Positions 1 to 6,139 are shown, numbered from the stretch's first letter. The stretch is DNA of 6,208 nucleotides from an uncultured Desulfovibrio sp. (GCA_947177645.1 CAMWVJ010000072.1:1-6208); one strand, 5' to 3'. Numbers and translations are program-made. Notes: generated by a model not told the origin, from the letters alone.

Positions 1-37
1 CCACCAGTTCCTTGATTTTTTCCGTTTGAACACTCAT
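1..37 (-). CDS. mmdA: Methylmalonyl-CoA decarboxylase / acyl-CoA carboxyltransferase alpha subunit, N-terminal 12 codons (partial)
   Basis: Reading leftward from an ATG at 37, the window edge cuts off a frame that begins MSVQTEKIKELV. This resembles the start of Bacteroidota methylmalonyl-CoA decarboxylase alpha subunits (carboxyltransferase family), which usually open with a short Met-Ser-x-Gln-x-Glu-Lys-x-Lys-Glu-Leu stretch. The enzyme removes CO2 from (S)-methylmalonyl-CoA to give propionyl-CoA, with CO2 carried on biotin and Na+ exported by the membrane subunit. The epimerase gene directly upstream on the same strand supports the call, because mce followed by the carboxyltransferase gene is a common order in this phylum. 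The bases just before the ATG are A-rich (AAGAAAACATT on the minus strand), without a Shine-Dalgarno motif, as is usual here. Only 12 residues are visible, so the name rests on a short match plus gene order. A related propionyl-CoA carboxylase beta subunit is the main alternative. Confidence 0.6.
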   Translation of the reverse strand, partial: MSVQTEKIKELV

Positions 38-70
38 AATGTTTTCTTGAGTTTTAGTATGATACAATCG

Positions 71-157
71 ACAGACCTAAACCTTCCCCCGTCCGTCCCC
101 GCTCTCCGTGAGGGGCAGGGAGGAATGCGTTTTTCCGGCAAGAAGATTCAGGTCTGT
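71..157 (-). other. Potential structured RNA leader upstream of mmdA
   Basis: Read on the minus strand, the spacer before mmdA can fold into a closed, branched hairpin. The outer stem pairs 150-157 with 71-78 (ACAGACCT with AGGTCTGT, 8 perfect pairs). Inside it, 119-125 pairs with 84-90 (7 pairs including one G-U), then 113-115 with 98-100, and a tip of 110-112 with 104-106 around a 3-base loop. A competing 6-bp pairing, 161-166 with 76-81 (CCTAAA with TTTAGG), shares bases 76-78 with the outer stem, so the two cannot form fully together. The element lies 34 bases before the mmdA start codon. I do not recognise it as a known riboswitch class. It could be an attenuator, a stability or processing element, or chance pairing in a G/C-rich spacer. 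Confidence 0.35.
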
Positions 158-180
158 AGTTTTAGGGGTTCTCGTCCGCA

Positions 181-219
181 ACGCGCCGCATGCCTCGTTG
201 CGGAGGACATGCGGCGCGT
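181..219 (-). terminator. Strong intercistronic hairpin after mce, without a T-tract
   Basis: Bases 181-192 and 208-219 are perfect 12-bp inverted repeats (ACGCGCCGCATG). The stem continues through 193-196 with 203-206 after a single bulged base at 207, closing a 6-base loop (197-202). This is a 16-bp, GC-rich stem starting 6 bases past the mce stop codon. No run of T follows on either strand, so it does not fit a standard intrinsic terminator. It may instead protect the 3' end of mce mRNA, mark a processing site, or reduce read-through into mmdA. Confidence 0.45.
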
Positions 220-225
220 CGGGTA

Positions 226-630
226 TCAGTGCTCACACAATTCGGTGAGGATGCCGCAGGTGGATTTCGGGTGCAGGAAAGCTATCTGCAACTTCTCGGC
301 ACCCGGCCGGGGAGCTTTGTCGATAAGACGGATTTCCTTGCTCTCGCATTCCGCCAGCGCGTTGGCCACGCCGTCTTCCACGGCAAAAGCCACGTGGTGG
401 ATGCCGCGTCCGCCCTTCTCGAGGAATTTGGCTACGGCACTGTCGGGGCTCGTCGGCTCGAGCAGTTCCAGTTTCACTTCGCCCACTTTCAGGAAGGCGG
501 TTTTTACCTTCTGGTCCGCTACTTCTTCCACGGCGTAGCATTCCAGACCCAGTACGTTCTCGAAATAAGGGAGGGCCTTCTCGATGCTTTCTACAGCGAT
601 GCCCAGATGTTCGATGTGTGATATCTTCAT
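226..630 (-). CDS. mce: Methylmalonyl-CoA epimerase
   Basis: This 134-residue cytoplasmic enzyme interconverts the (R) and (S) forms of methylmalonyl-CoA. That links the B12-dependent mutase to the decarboxylase in the succinate-propionate route. The length is typical of the family, and the sequence shows two vicinal-oxygen-chelate (glyoxalase-fold) modules. The first opens with HIEHLGIAV (5-13) and runs to the KLELLEP strand (53-59). The second opens with GIHHVAFAV (76-84) and ends with HPKSTCGILTEL (120-131). By alignment from memory with the Propionibacterium enzyme, the metal ligands should be H8, E55 (Gln in that enzyme), H79 and E130. The ATG at 630 matches family starts and lies about 36 bases below a good promoter, with an A-rich stretch (AAAACAACT) upstream. 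It is probably co-transcribed with the downstream mmdA. The frame is intact. Confidence 0.95.
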   Translation of the reverse strand: MKISHIEHLGIAVESIEKALPYFENVLGLECYAVEEVADQKVKTAFLKVGEVKLELLEPTSPDSAVAKFLEKGGRGIHHVAFAVEDGVANALAECESKEIRLIDKAPRPGAEKLQIAFLHPKSTCGILTELCEH

Positions 631-673
631 AATGATAGTTGTTTTAGACGACGATTCCGTCGGTGTTGTGACA

Positions 674-705
674 CAAAGATACGGAAATTCCTACAGACCG
701 GGAAA
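674..705 (-). promoter_or_regulatory. Bacteroidota-type promoter for mce
   Basis: On the minus strand, TATCTTTG (674-681) matches the Bacteroidota -7 consensus TAnnTTTG exactly. Twenty bases upstream, TTTC (702-705) matches the -33 element TTTG at three of four positions. Transcription would start near 665-669, giving an untranslated leader of roughly 35-40 bases before the mce ATG. It lies back to back with the promoter of the rightward gene. Confidence 0.65.
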
Positions 706-728
706 TGCCGGGGAGTTTTTTTGAAACG

Positions 729-760
729 TTTGCCTGATGCAAATCTTTTCCTTACATTTG
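729..760 (+). promoter_or_regulatory. Bacteroidota-type promoter for the MORN-repeat gene
   Basis: TTTG at 729-732 and TACATTTG at 753-760 are both exact matches to the Bacteroides primary sigma factor consensus (TTTG, N19-21, TAnnTTTG), with a 20-base spacer. Transcription should begin near 764-768. This places the in-frame ATG at 737 inside the promoter, upstream of the RNA start, and supports the ATG at 785 as the true start with a short leader of about 20 bases. Confidence 0.75.
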
Positions 761-784
761 CATTTGTCAACATATACGCGCGAC

Positions 785-2269
785 ATGAGCTATCAGAAGG
801 AAGAAAGATGGAGCGGGGAAGCTCCGGACGAAAGAAAAGAGTTTTTTTGCAGCAGGGAAGCCTTGTGGGGGCTGGTCGCCTTCCTCGCCGTCTTGACGGT
901 CAAGCTGCTCCACCAGCGTGCGACAAGCCACATCTGCTTTGACATCTACCTCTTGTCGCTGTTCTATTTCATTGTCCTGGGCGTGTTTGTCGCCAGGACG
1001 ATAATTGTCCGGAAGACGGAGTGGCTGCCTCTCGCGGTCGGCGCGGGGTGCATGGCGGCCGGTCTGACGAGCCAGCTCTCCCCCGAGGGCTGTAAGGTGG
1101 AGACGCACAACGGATGGTACATCCTGCGTCCCACGCCGGACTGTCCGGAAAACTACTGGATTTTTCAGACGAACAGCGGAATGCGCGTCGAAGGAATACG
1201 TGGCAAGGGGGGAGGGATTCCGCTTCCGTTTCCGGTCCTGCACGGCATCGGGCGGGTCATCTTCCCCGGAAAACACTATGCTTTCGGCCACGTCGAAATC
1301 AGCTCGCGGGGTATAGAACTGACAGACGGCATGATATTCGTCTCAGACGGAACCGCCTTCGTCGGCAACGTCGTGAAGAACCATTACATGGGGCGGATGT
1401 ACTCGCCCCGGGGAAGAATATGCGACTACGAGGAGAAAAACAACCGGACCATCCGCGAGGAATATCTGTCTGCCTGCCGGAACACGTACCTTGGATTCTT
1501 CCGCGCAGACAGCAAGACCGGCTACGGGCGTTACTATTACCACGGAGGCGGCTACTACGAAGGATGGTTCAGGGACGGGAAATGCCACGGGGAAGGACGG
1601 CTGGTGGACAGAAACAACAAAGTCATACGCCACCAGCAGTGGTGCATGGAGCCGCCCGCCGGGAAGCCCCTGACCATCATGAGGGCGCTGGAAGTGGCGC
1701 AGCGGATCCGGAACGAGTGGAAGCGGGCTGGGAAATACCGCCACACGCTTCCTCTCACGGCCGCGGCACTGGAGCGGCACGGGGTCGTGATACGCTCCGC
1801 CCAGGCGGGCAGCAATCCAGCCGGCACCTTCTGCATCTGTCCCGACGCCCCCGCCCCCTGCATCGTGAAATACCAGGGACAACTCAATGGCCGGCGGCCG
1901 GAGGGCGAGGGCACGGCCGTGTTCGAGACCGGGGACACGTACACCGGCGCGTGGCACAACGGCCTGCGCGAGGGACACGGCGAGATGCTTTATGCCAACG
2001 GGGACAAATACGAGGGAGAGTGGAAGGCCGGTCGCCGCACGGGAAAGGGCATCTACATCAAATCCCTCAAGCCCAGGACCCACGTGCAAGGCGACTTCGT
2101 GGACGGCCTCCCGCACGGCATCGCCATCTGTTACACCAACGGCCGCATAGCGTACAACGGCCGGTGGGTGGACGGCCGGCCGCTGCATCCGGAAAAAATC
2201 AGCAGGGAGGAAAGTCCCGCCCGCCGGGAAGCGCTCCCGCCAAGGCGGGCATCGCGCGGGGCACGATAG
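785..2269 (+). CDS. Membrane-anchored MORN-repeat protein of unknown function
   Basis: This 494-residue protein begins with a charged 25-residue segment, followed by two clear hydrophobic spans (about 27-43 and 54-72) and a third weaker one (about 80-95). Residues about 100-234 form an unrecognised region rich in Gly and aromatic residues. Two MORN repeats follow (235-256 and 257-280; the second reads YYEGWFRDGKCHGEG). An insert of about 80 residues comes next, with a helical stretch (IMRALEVAQRIRNEWKRAG). A C-terminal array then has repeats at about 363-384, 386-407, 409-430 and a degenerate one at 434-454, plus a partial copy. The tail is Arg-rich. MORN repeats form beta-hairpin strips that bind lipids or proteins; which applies here cannot be told. 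An in-frame ATG lies 48 bases upstream but falls inside the promoter, so I use 785. There is no Shine-Dalgarno motif. The gene appears monocistronic, divergent from mce and convergent with the receptor gene. The frame is intact. Confidence 0.88.
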   Translation: MSYQKEERWSGEAPDERKEFFCSREALWGLVAFLAVLTVKLLHQRATSHICFDIYLLSLFYFIVLGVFVARTIIVRKTEWLPLAVGAGCMAAGLTSQLSPEGCKVETHNGWYILRPTPDCPENYWIFQTNSGMRVEGIRGKGGGIPLPFPVLHGIGRVIFPGKHYAFGHVEISSRGIELTDGMIFVSDGTAFVGNVVKNHYMGRMYSPRGRICDYEEKNNRTIREEYLSACRNTYLGFFRADSKTGYGRYYYHGGGYYEGWFRDGKCHGEGRLVDRNNKVIRHQQWCMEPPAGKPLTIMRALEVAQRIRNEWKRAGKYRHTLPLTAAALERHGVVIRSAQAGSNPAGTFCICPDAPAPCIVKYQGQLNGRRPEGEGTAVFETGDTYTGAWHNGLREGHGEMLYANGDKYEGEWKAGRRTGKGIYIKSLKPRTHVQGDFVDGLPHGIAICYTNGRIAYNGRWVDGRPLHPEKISREESPARREALPPRRASRGAR

Positions 2270-2276
2270 CCGCGCG
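2236..2276. terminator. Paired GC-rich hairpins at a convergent gene junction
   Basis: Two inverted repeats sit at the meeting point of the MORN and receptor genes. CCCGCC (2236-2241) pairs with GGCGGG (2244-2249), and CGCGCGG (2253-2259) pairs with CCGCGCG (2270-2276) around a 10-base loop that includes the MORN stop codon. Neither is followed by a T-run on either strand, so a termination role is an inference from position and symmetry only. The intergenic gap is just 9 bp, which leaves no room for separate terminators. Confidence 0.35.
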
Positions 2277-2278
2277 GC

Positions 2279-4693
2279 CTACAGTTCCACCAGGATGCGG
2301 GCGTTGAGCTGCCGTCCCGTGAGATAATTGGGCACGGCATACTGCTGGTTCGTGACGTCCGTAATCCAATAATAAGAACTTACGTTGTTGAGGTCGAAGA
2401 CATTGAAACAGTCGACGCCGAGCCAGATGTTGCGGAAGGGGCGCGCCCACTTCCGCCGGGCCGAGCCGTCCTCGTTGTTCAGCAGGCGGTAGTTCATGCC
2501 GATGTCCACGCGCTTGTAGGCCGGTGCGCGAAACACCTGCCGCTCCAGCCCCGTGTGGGGCGGACCGAAAGGCAGGCCGTCGGCGATGCACGCCTTGAGC
2601 GTCATCTGCCATTTCGTGCTGCCGGGGAAGAAATCGCTGAAGAAGCAGTTGATGTTGTAGCGCTGGTCCGTGGGCTGGGGCAGGCTCAGGCCATCGATGC
2701 GCTGCTGCGCCTTCATCAGACTCAGGCTGACCCAGGAGTCGGTGCCGGGGACGAACTCGCCGAAAAGCTTCAGGTCGAGCCCCACAGTGTAGCCCGTGCC
2801 GGCGTTGCGCCCGCCGTAGACGATTTTCAGATTGTCCACCGTGTAGGGATTGACGCGGCTCAGCGCCTTGTAGTAAACCTCGGCCGTGAACTTAAAGTTG
2901 CGGTCCATCATGCGGAACTTGTAGTCGCCGGCCAGCACCGTCTGGAAGGATCGCTGGGCGCGGACACCGCGGTTGAGCGTGGCCACGGTGGTGCCCGCCA
3001 CGGTCGCCGTGTCGCGCACCTCCTTGTAGAAGGGCGACTGGCTGTAGAGCCCCGTGGCCAGGCGCAGGGTGAAGTTCTCGTTGGCCTGCGGGATATAGCC
3101 CAGCGACACGCGCGGACTGCAGATCCACTCGCCGTTCCAGCTCCAGTAGCTCAGCCGCACGCCGTAGTTGAGCGAGAAAATGCCGCGCCGGTTGGCAAAC
3201 CGCCACGTGTCCTGCGCGAACGCCTCGAACCGGTTGCCCGTCAGCCGGTTGGCCGACTTCTGGTTAAAGATGAGCCGCAGCGTCTCTCCGTCGTGCGGCA
3301 TGGAGTATCCGGCGGAGTCGCGCATCTCCCATTCGCGCGAGCGCTCGCGCACGCTCTCGTTTTTCCACGTCACGCCGCCCATCACCTGATGCCCCTCGGG
3401 CTTGTGGGAGAAGACCAGGCGCAGACTCTTCATGTCGGCGTCGAGATAGTTGCGGGCGTGCTCCTTGTACGTGCCCACGCCCAGCTGCTCGCTGGTGTTG
3501 GTCTCGCTGAGCCAGTATTCGCCCTGTATGTCATACGTCTCGCGCTCCTTCGTGGCAAAGGCCGAACCGAGGAGCGAAAGCGACGTGCGGCGTCCGAAGC
3601 GCCGCGTCAGGCGCAGCGTGCCGAAGAGCGTGCGGAAGAGATCGCGCTCCTCGCCGTCGAAGTACACGCGGAAGGACTTCACGTCGAACATCGTCCCGAA
3701 GTTCGTCTCGCGGTCGGCCGGGGCGAAGTCGTAGCGGTTCTGCGACACGTTGCCGATAAAGTCAAGCTCCCAGTTGCGCCCCGGCGTCCACGTGATGTAC
3801 GTCTGATAGTCCACGAAGCGCGGGCGGTACTCACCCTTCGTCTCGAGCGAGCCGAGCATGTACTGGTTGGTCTTGTAGCGCACGCCGTGGCTCATCGTGA
3901 AGCGCGGCAGGGCGAACCCGGCGTAGAGCGACGCGCCCAGCAGGCTGGCCGAAGCGCTGGCCTCGGCCTTCCGCGCGGGCTTGCGGTAGGTGATGTCGAG
4001 CACCGAGGACATCCTGTCGCCGTAGCGGGCGTCGAATCCCCCGGCCGAGAAGGCTATGTCGGCCACCATGTCGCTGTTTATCACGCTCAGCCCCTCCTGC
4101 TGCCCGGAACTGACGAGCTGCGGGCGGTACACCTCGACGCCGTTGATGTAGACGCTGTTCTCGTCGAAACTGCCCCCCCGCACGTTGTACTGCGCGCTCA
4201 GTTCGTTGTGGCTGCTCACGCCCGCCTGCGTCGCCACGAGTTCCTCAACGGCGTTTCCCGACGTCGAAGGCATCCGCCGCGCATGCCCCGCGTCGATGTT
4301 CTGCGTGCTGTTCATCTGCCTCCGCATCTCCTTGACCGTCACCTCGCCGATGTCCAGCGCCAGGGGCTTCATCGTGATGTTCAGCGTCAGGCGCCCCTGC
4401 GGGCGCACGAGCTTCTTCTCCCGCTTCTGGTATCCGATGAGCGAGTAGACGACCGTCACCGTGTCGGCCGCGGCAAACTCCAGTTCGTAGCGCCCGTCCA
4501 GGTTCGTCGTCGTGCCGGCAGGCTGCCCCGCGACACGCACGGCGGCCATCACCACGGGGTTCTGCTGCTCGTCGACGACGCGCCCCGCGAGCCTCACCCG
4601 CCCGTCCTGCGCCGCGGCCCACACCACCGCCGCCAGCCACAGCCACCAGGCCGCAGCCGCGCGCATGCATCTATGATTCGAGATTCCTGCCAT
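2279..4693 (-). CDS. TonB-dependent outer-membrane receptor with carboxypeptidase-regulatory-like domain
   Basis: An 804-residue beta-barrel transporter that would take up a ligand across the outer membrane using TonB/ExbBD energy. A signal peptide covers residues 1-29, with a W/L/A-rich core (about 12-27) and likely cleavage after AAAQ. Residues about 33-110 match the carboxypeptidase-regulatory-like domain (GRVVDEQQNPV, TNLDGRYEL, YSLIGY). The plug spans about 140-237, with YNVRGGSFDENSVYINGVEV and GGFDARYGDRMSSVLDITYR. The remainder alternates aromatic and polar residues as in a barrel and ends in Leu rather than the common Phe. No SusD-like gene is adjacent, so this is not a SusC/SusD pair and the ligand is unknown. 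ATGs at 4717, 4693 and 4666 all keep the signal peptide. I chose 4693 for a short basic N-region (HRCMR), but the choice is uncertain. I found no TTTG-type promoter in front, so read-through from the zinc-ribbon gene, whose stop lies 73 bases upstream, is likely. The frame is intact. Confidence 0.93.
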   Translation of the reverse strand: MAGISNHRCMRAAAAWWLWLAAVVWAAAQDGRVRLAGRVVDEQQNPVVMAAVRVAGQPAGTTTNLDGRYELEFAAADTVTVVYSLIGYQKREKKLVRPQGRLTLNITMKPLALDIGEVTVKEMRRQMNSTQNIDAGHARRMPSTSGNAVEELVATQAGVSSHNELSAQYNVRGGSFDENSVYINGVEVYRPQLVSSGQQEGLSVINSDMVADIAFSAGGFDARYGDRMSSVLDITYRKPARKAEASASASLLGASLYAGFALPRFTMSHGVRYKTNQYMLGSLETKGEYRPRFVDYQTYITWTPGRNWELDFIGNVSQNRYDFAPADRETNFGTMFDVKSFRVYFDGEERDLFRTLFGTLRLTRRFGRRTSLSLLGSAFATKERETYDIQGEYWLSETNTSEQLGVGTYKEHARNYLDADMKSLRLVFSHKPEGHQVMGGVTWKNESVRERSREWEMRDSAGYSMPHDGETLRLIFNQKSANRLTGNRFEAFAQDTWRFANRRGIFSLNYGVRLSYWSWNGEWICSPRVSLGYIPQANENFTLRLATGLYSQSPFYKEVRDTATVAGTTVATLNRGVRAQRSFQTVLAGDYKFRMMDRNFKFTAEVYYKALSRVNPYTVDNLKIVYGGRNAGTGYTVGLDLKLFGEFVPGTDSWVSLSLMKAQQRIDGLSLPQPTDQRYNINCFFSDFFPGSTKWQMTLKACIADGLPFGPPHTGLERQVFRAPAYKRVDIGMNYRLLNNEDGSARRKWARPFRNIWLGVDCFNVFDLNNVSSYYWITDVTNQQYAVPNYLTGRQLNARILVEL

Positions 4694-4766
4694 CTGTCGT
4701 GCGAATACGATGTCCATCGTTATACTAACGTCGGTCGGCGTCGCTTTTGTATATCCGTCCCCCGAT
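4694..4766 (-). other. Short spacer between zinc-ribbon and receptor genes, with a small inverted repeat
   Basis: This 73-base gap has no TTTG or TAnnTTTG match on the minus strand, which favours co-transcription of the two genes. A 13-bp inverted repeat, CGTTA-TAC-TAACG, occupies 4718-4730, immediately before the upstream candidate ATG at 4717. At 5 bp per arm it may be an operator or a weak hairpin near the start codon, or chance. Confidence 0.3.
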
Positions 4767-5876
4767 TTATTTACCCTCCTCCTCCCGGTGCAGTTCGAGA
4801 CGGTCGATTTTCCGGTCCACCGACACGTGCGCCTCCACGCGGAAGACGGCGTGCCGGCCCCGCTCCGCCCGCGCCCGGTCGTAGAGCGCGTCCGTGCGGA
4901 AGTCCACGCTGTAGGCATAGCGGTAGGGACGCACGATTTCCTTCTCCACGCGCCACTCGTCGCGCATGACGAACGAGATGCGGCGCACGTCGCTACCGTC
5001 GTACATCCGTTTCATCCGCTCCACGGCATAGTCCTGCGACGCGTTGTCGTGCCCCCAGTAGCGCAGCGTCAGGAAAGCCAGCACGCCCCGCAGCGCCCCC
5101 TCGTCGCGCCGCGTCAGGGCGGCGAAGTACGTGTTGAACAGCCCCTTCAGCATGGCCAGTTCCTCGGGCGTCACGCGCAGTTCCTCCTGCGTCTTGCGCC
5201 GCACGGCCGCGTCCTCGGCATAGATGCCGTGCGGATGGCGCGCCATGTAGCGCGCATAGGCCGCGGGCGTGGCCTCGCGGTCGGCCTCCGCCCAGTCGAT
5301 GGAGTCCACCCGCGCCAGACACATCCGGTAGTAAGGCGAATCCACGTGCGCCTCGGCAAAGTCGGCATACGCCTGCCGCGTGTCCTTGCGGCAGACCACG
5401 TCCCACGCCTCGGCCACGGCCTCCACCTCCCTCATGCGCCGCACGACGTCCTCCAGCAGCGGACTGTCGGGATAGTCGCGCACGAACTCCCTGTATACCT
5501 CCGTCCGCAGGCATCCGTCGAGCAGGGCATACGCCCTGCGCTCACGCTCCTCCGCCTGCTGCCGCCGCCACCAGAGCCATCCGCCGCCGGCCAGCGCCAG
5601 CAGCAGGGCGGCGCCCGTCACGAGCAGGAAGCCACGCCAGCAGCCCCCTCCGCCCGTGGCCCGCGAGCCCTCCGCGCGCGCCGTCCGTCCGCCGGCCGCG
5701 CCGCCCGGCTCCATCCGGACGTGGCACGCGGGGCACACCCGCCGCCGGTCGGACACCAGTTGCCCGCACGAGGGGCAGAGCGTCGTGGCGCCCGCAATCT
5801 TCCGTCCGCATGCGGGACACGCGTCCATGTCGGCCTTCACGCGTCGGCCGCAGTCGGGGCATTTCAGTTTCGTCAT
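4767..5876 (-). CDS. Double zinc-ribbon, single-span membrane protein with predicted helical-repeat and NTF2-like regions
   Basis: This 369-residue protein starts with two four-cysteine zinc ribbons: CPDCG (6-10) with CPACG (20-24), and CPSCG (34-38) with CPACH (48-52). A Gly/Ala/Arg linker (about 56-78) leads to one transmembrane span (about 82-103). Residues about 115-225 hold three similar helical units: YREFVRDYPDSP (128-139), YADFAEAHVDSPYY (170-183) and YARYMARHPHGIYAEDA (207-223), a TPR-like pattern. The rest (about 236-369) includes NTYFAALTRRDEGAL and alternating strands that suggest an NTF2-like fold; this part is inference. The ribbons would lie in the cytoplasm and the rest in the periplasm. 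No catalytic motif is seen and the function is unknown. I chose the ATG at 5876; a GTG one codon earlier is the alternative. An A-rich stretch (TAAAAAAA) lies a few bases upstream. The gene is probably first in an operon with the TonB-dependent receptor. Confidence 0.88.
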   Translation of the reverse strand: MTKLKCPDCGRRVKADMDACPACGRKIAGATTLCPSCGQLVSDRRRVCPACHVRMEPGGAAGGRTARAEGSRATGGGGCWRGFLLVTGAALLLALAGGGWLWWRRQQAEERERRAYALLDGCLRTEVYREFVRDYPDSPLLEDVVRRMREVEAVAEAWDVVCRKDTRQAYADFAEAHVDSPYYRMCLARVDSIDWAEADREATPAAYARYMARHPHGIYAEDAAVRRKTQEELRVTPEELAMLKGLFNTYFAALTRRDEGALRGVLAFLTLRYWGHDNASQDYAVERMKRMYDGSDVRRISFVMRDEWRVEKEIVRPYRYAYSVDFRTDALYDRARAERGRHAVFRVEAHVSVDRKIDRLELHREEEGK

Positions 5877-5913
5877 CACGTCATCGTTTTTTTACCGGTT
5901 CATCATTCGGGTG

Positions 5914-5921
5914 CAAAAGTA
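5914..5921 (-). promoter_or_regulatory. Bacteroidota -7 box for the zinc-ribbon (and receptor) genes
   Basis: Minus-strand TACTTTTG, continuing with CA, matches the Bacteroidota -7 consensus exactly and lies about 38 bases before the start codon, so transcription would begin near 5907. No exact TTTG occurs 19-21 bases upstream; the sequence there is the TGG/TTTT segment of a motif related to the right-edge tandem repeat. The promoter may therefore depend on an activator or use a degenerate -33 element. Confidence 0.6.
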
Positions 5922-5935
5922 CGCGTTTTTTTGCT

Positions 5936-5950
5936 AAAACCATGGCTTTT
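5936..5950 (-). repeat. Isolated inverted copy of the right-edge repeat core
   Basis: On the minus strand this reads AAAAGCCATGGTTTT, which matches the core of the 21-bp tandem repeat at 6154-6208 (AAAAGCAATGGTTTT) at 14 of 15 bases, in opposite orientation. It overlaps the position where the -33 element of the zinc-ribbon promoter is expected. A shared protein-binding site is one explanation; a chance match between AT-rich sequences is the other. Confidence 0.4.
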
Positions 5951-6079
5951 ACCCCGCGAACTGCAAGATTTTCCCCCTCCGCCCGCAGCCGGCGGGAGAG
6001 GGGAGCACCGCCTCCGTCCGCCCCCGCCGTGCACACCCCGCGCCCCTCGCGGCGGCGCCGTTCCGGAAAGGCATAGATC
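5951..6079. other. Non-coding, extremely GC-rich spacer with hairpin potential
   Basis: I see no credible gene here. From 6001 to 6060, 52 of 60 bases are G or C, between AT-rich flanks. A composite hairpin pairs 5974-5979 with 5998-6003 and 5982-5986 with 5992-5996 around a 5-base loop. A second pairs CCGCCG (6024-6029) with CGGCGG (6050-6055), with an inner CGCG/CGCG stem (6039-6042 with 6048-6051). None is followed by a T-run. They could insulate the zinc-ribbon promoter from transcription entering from the right. Confidence 0.45.
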
Positions 6080-6087
6080 TATTTTTG
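6080..6087 (+). promoter_or_regulatory. Orphan -7-like box facing right
   Basis: TATTTTTG fits TAnnTTTG, but no TTTG lies 19-21 bases upstream, where the sequence is GC-rich. If active, it would drive transcription through the palindrome and tandem repeat toward a gene beyond the window. In a T-rich stretch such a match can easily occur by chance. Confidence 0.25.
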
Positions 6088-6139
6088 CAGCAGAATAGGC
6101 CTGTTTTCGTAGCGGTATACCTTTTTTTTGCTGGAGGTA

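Noticed and set aside
38..225. Cobalamin riboswitch upstream of mmdA
   Set aside because: The spacer is foldable, but I could not find the conserved B12-box or the other core motifs of that class, so I report only an unassigned structured element.
26..621. Plus-strand open frames over the mce gene
   Set aside because: They are antisense to a textbook methylmalonyl-CoA epimerase and show no recognisable motif or start signal.
2173..2182. GC-only palindrome (GGCCGGCC) near the end of the MORN gene
   Set aside because: It lies inside coding sequence and is expected at this G+C content; no flanking structure suggests a site.
1114..2307. Alternative plus-strand frame overlapping the MORN gene
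   Set aside because: The translation is Arg/Pro/Gly-rich without pattern, while the chosen frame has clear MORN repeats and membrane spans.
2279..4693. SusC-type glycan transporter
   Set aside because: No SusD-like lipoprotein gene follows; the next gene is convergent and encodes a MORN-repeat protein. At about 800 residues it is also shorter than typical SusC proteins.
2555..4969. Very long open frame (about 800 codons) on the plus strand, opposite the receptor gene
   Set aside because: Its translation is dominated by Arg, His, Ala, Val and Pro with no domain pattern. It is an antisense shadow of a GC-rich gene whose own strand shows a signal peptide, regulatory-like domain, plug and barrel.
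4710..6098. Long plus-strand open frame opposite the zinc-ribbon gene
   Set aside because: The composition is low-complexity Arg/His/Pro, and it runs through a clear promoter and hairpin region. The minus strand carries perfect CPxC zinc-ribbon motifs and a membrane span.
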